This document shows positions 4,234 through 5,314 of a DNA stretch of 5,314 bases, piece after piece. Source of the DNA: JBHHYR01 sp046757585. GTDB taxonomy: Bacteria > Desulfobacterota > Binatia > HRBIN30. The notes beneath the pieces are model-generated. The model saw nothing but the letters and a program-made list of their open reading frames with translations. It made no database searches and was not told the origin of the DNA. Both the position numbers and the translations under genes were made by a program. How positions within the stretch are numbered: position 1 is the stretch's first letter; each line of letters opens with the position of its first letter. The stretch spans positions 1 through 5,314 of the forward strand of contig JBHHYR010000249.1 in assembly GCA_046757585.1 (NCBI GenBank), written 5' to 3'.

Positions 4234-5314
4234 GTGCGGATGAAGGAGCGCAAGGTGTGCGTGAACGACCCGACCAGCAGCAGGCCGACCGTTACCCTTT
4301 CCGGCGATATGCTGACCGCGAACAGGAGCTGCACCTCGGCCCTGAGTACGTTCACAACCACCCGTACGTTTACAATGACGAACGGAACGGAGTGCTTTGA
4401 GCCGGTACCCGAGGATACGTCATTCCCCAATGACCTCCTCGACTCGGGCATGTGGGTAATGAAAATTTCGTACCCGACGACCGTGAACGGCGCGCCGAAT
4501 ACGACGATCACCCAGTATCAAAAGACGTCCGTCGTTTTCAACAATGACATGCCAACCCCGAAGCGCACCCTTGTGAACTGGACGTACTTCCCCAACGTGT
4601 TCAGTGTCAACACGGCCGGCGACGGGGCGATTGCGACGTGTACCGCAAACTGCGGGAGTAACTGCACCTTGCGCCACGCCATCAAGTGCGCGAACGACGT
4701 ATCGGCGAGCACGTCCCAGCCCGTCTTGGTCCGCTTCGGCATCGCGCCGCAGACAATCACCATGCTCGACTCCGCCCCCTTGACTCTGGGCGCAAACGGC
4801 AAGATCACGATCGACGGAATTGACTCCAGTGGGAACCCGTGGATCGTGGGGGACTTCAAACGAACCCAAGACCCGTTTTCCTGGATCGTGGACCTGCACA
4901 ACGTGACGGTGTTCTCTGTCACCTCGAGCGACAACACCATACAAGGGCTTGCCATCGAGAACAGCCATGCTGCGGAGGTGCCGCAGGCAAAGAATCTGTT
5001 CTTCTTTCAGAATTCTGGGGTGAGAAATGTTGTCCGGGCGGTGAGAGTTGATGGTGGCAACAATTGCTCCAGTGGCTGTGACATGAAGCGTGATCTCATC
5101 AGCGGCGGATGCCAACTGCGTGAAGGGCAATCCCAACCCGCCCAGCGTGTCGTGCTGCACCACGAGACCGCAGGCCGTCAACGTGTGCAACACGGGCACG
5201 CACAATCCCTTCCACGACGGCAGCCAGTGCGTCGAGTTCCTTGACGGACAGGGTACGTGGCGGCAGGCGACGGCGGTCTCGTCGGTGACGCCGACGTCGA
5301 TCGTCTTAGGCATT
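4225..5314 (+). pseudogene. CSLREA-like beta-helix surface protein, 5'-truncated and frameshifted, continuing past the window
   Basis: The first ATG gives a frame of 339 codons, ending at 5244. Residues about 10-107 look beta-sandwich-like (VTLSGDML, TRTFTMTNGTECF, WVMKISYPTTV). Residues 126-158 match the CSLREA-type motif of secreted beta-helix proteins (FSVNTAGDGA, then CTLRHAIKCAND, with CTLRHA in place of CSLREA). After that come beta-helix-like rungs such as NTIQGLAIENS at 238-248. No signal peptide is present, although such proteins are exported, and the first codons merge into the antitoxin-like remnant; the original 5' end is therefore missing. Around 5087-5108 the plausible reading switches frame by +1. 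The first frame becomes arginine- and glutamine-rich, whereas the next reads ADANCVKGNPNPPSVSCC and stays open for 70 codons to the window edge. The effect is either a pseudogene or a sequencing indel. The real 3' end is outside the window. Confidence 0.68.

Noticed and set aside
3676..5100. TGA recoding, because one frame is open across the toxin, the antitoxin-like remnant and the beta-helix protein except for TGA at 3946 and 4084
   Set aside because: TGA ends the hydrolase and the antitoxin at sensible places, the 4084 TGA sits exactly at the usual VapC end, and leucine rather than Trp or Sec is expected at 3946. A shared frame over three segments has a one in nine chance.
4420..5313. Minus-strand open frames 4420-5313 and 4518-4955
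   Set aside because: They are shadows of the beta-helix gene, with no recognisable motif or start signal, while the plus strand carries a clear CSLREA-like motif.

Overview
The window looks like a high-GC bacterial chromosome segment, probably from a deltaproteobacterial-type lineage (Myxococcota, or Binatota/'Candidatus Binatia'-like). The main clue is a secreted cysteine-rich protein carrying a DUF4215-type ('Myxococcus cysteine-rich') module, a family common in those groups. A CSLREA-like beta-helix protein and common extragenic palindromes fit the same setting. This placement is an inference; no rRNA or other phylogenetic marker is present.

All genes I can support lie on the plus strand. 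Bases 1-525 are the C-terminal part of an SGNH/GDSL-type hydrolase that enters from the left edge. After 19 bases and a strong Shine-Dalgarno comes the main gene, 545-2770 (741 aa). It encodes a signal peptide, a class I glutamine-amidotransferase-like (ThuA-like) domain, one DUF4215 module, seven regular and two degenerate copies of a four-cysteine unit that matches the second half of animal ADAM/snake-venom disintegrin domains, a calcium-loop-like motif and a C-terminal domain with paired cysteines. The two genes probably form an operon for extracellular proteins.

Bases 2771-3439 contain no convincing intact gene. They hold a perfect 15-bp palindrome, a 28-codon scrap of a sigma-54 activator AAA+ domain, a 71-bp MITE/REP-like element with 12-bp perfect terminal inverted repeats, a decayed copy of that element's right end, and a small hairpin.

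Bases 3440-4086 are a VapBC-type toxin-antitoxin pair overlapping by four bases. The antitoxin is intact. The PIN-domain toxin has an in-frame TGA at codon 91 that removes two of its four catalytic acidic residues. Immediately after it (4114-4233) is a remnant resembling the C-terminal half of another small antitoxin. That remnant runs in frame into a beta-helix surface protein which lacks a signal peptide and carries a frameshift near 5087-5108 before leaving the right edge.

Overall, two intact or nearly intact secreted-protein genes are followed by a stretch of about 1.5 kb where mobile-type repeats, gene scraps and a disabled toxin-antitoxin cassette have accumulated, ending in a broken surface-protein gene. 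The most interesting object is the bacterial tandem disintegrin-like array at 1388-2200.
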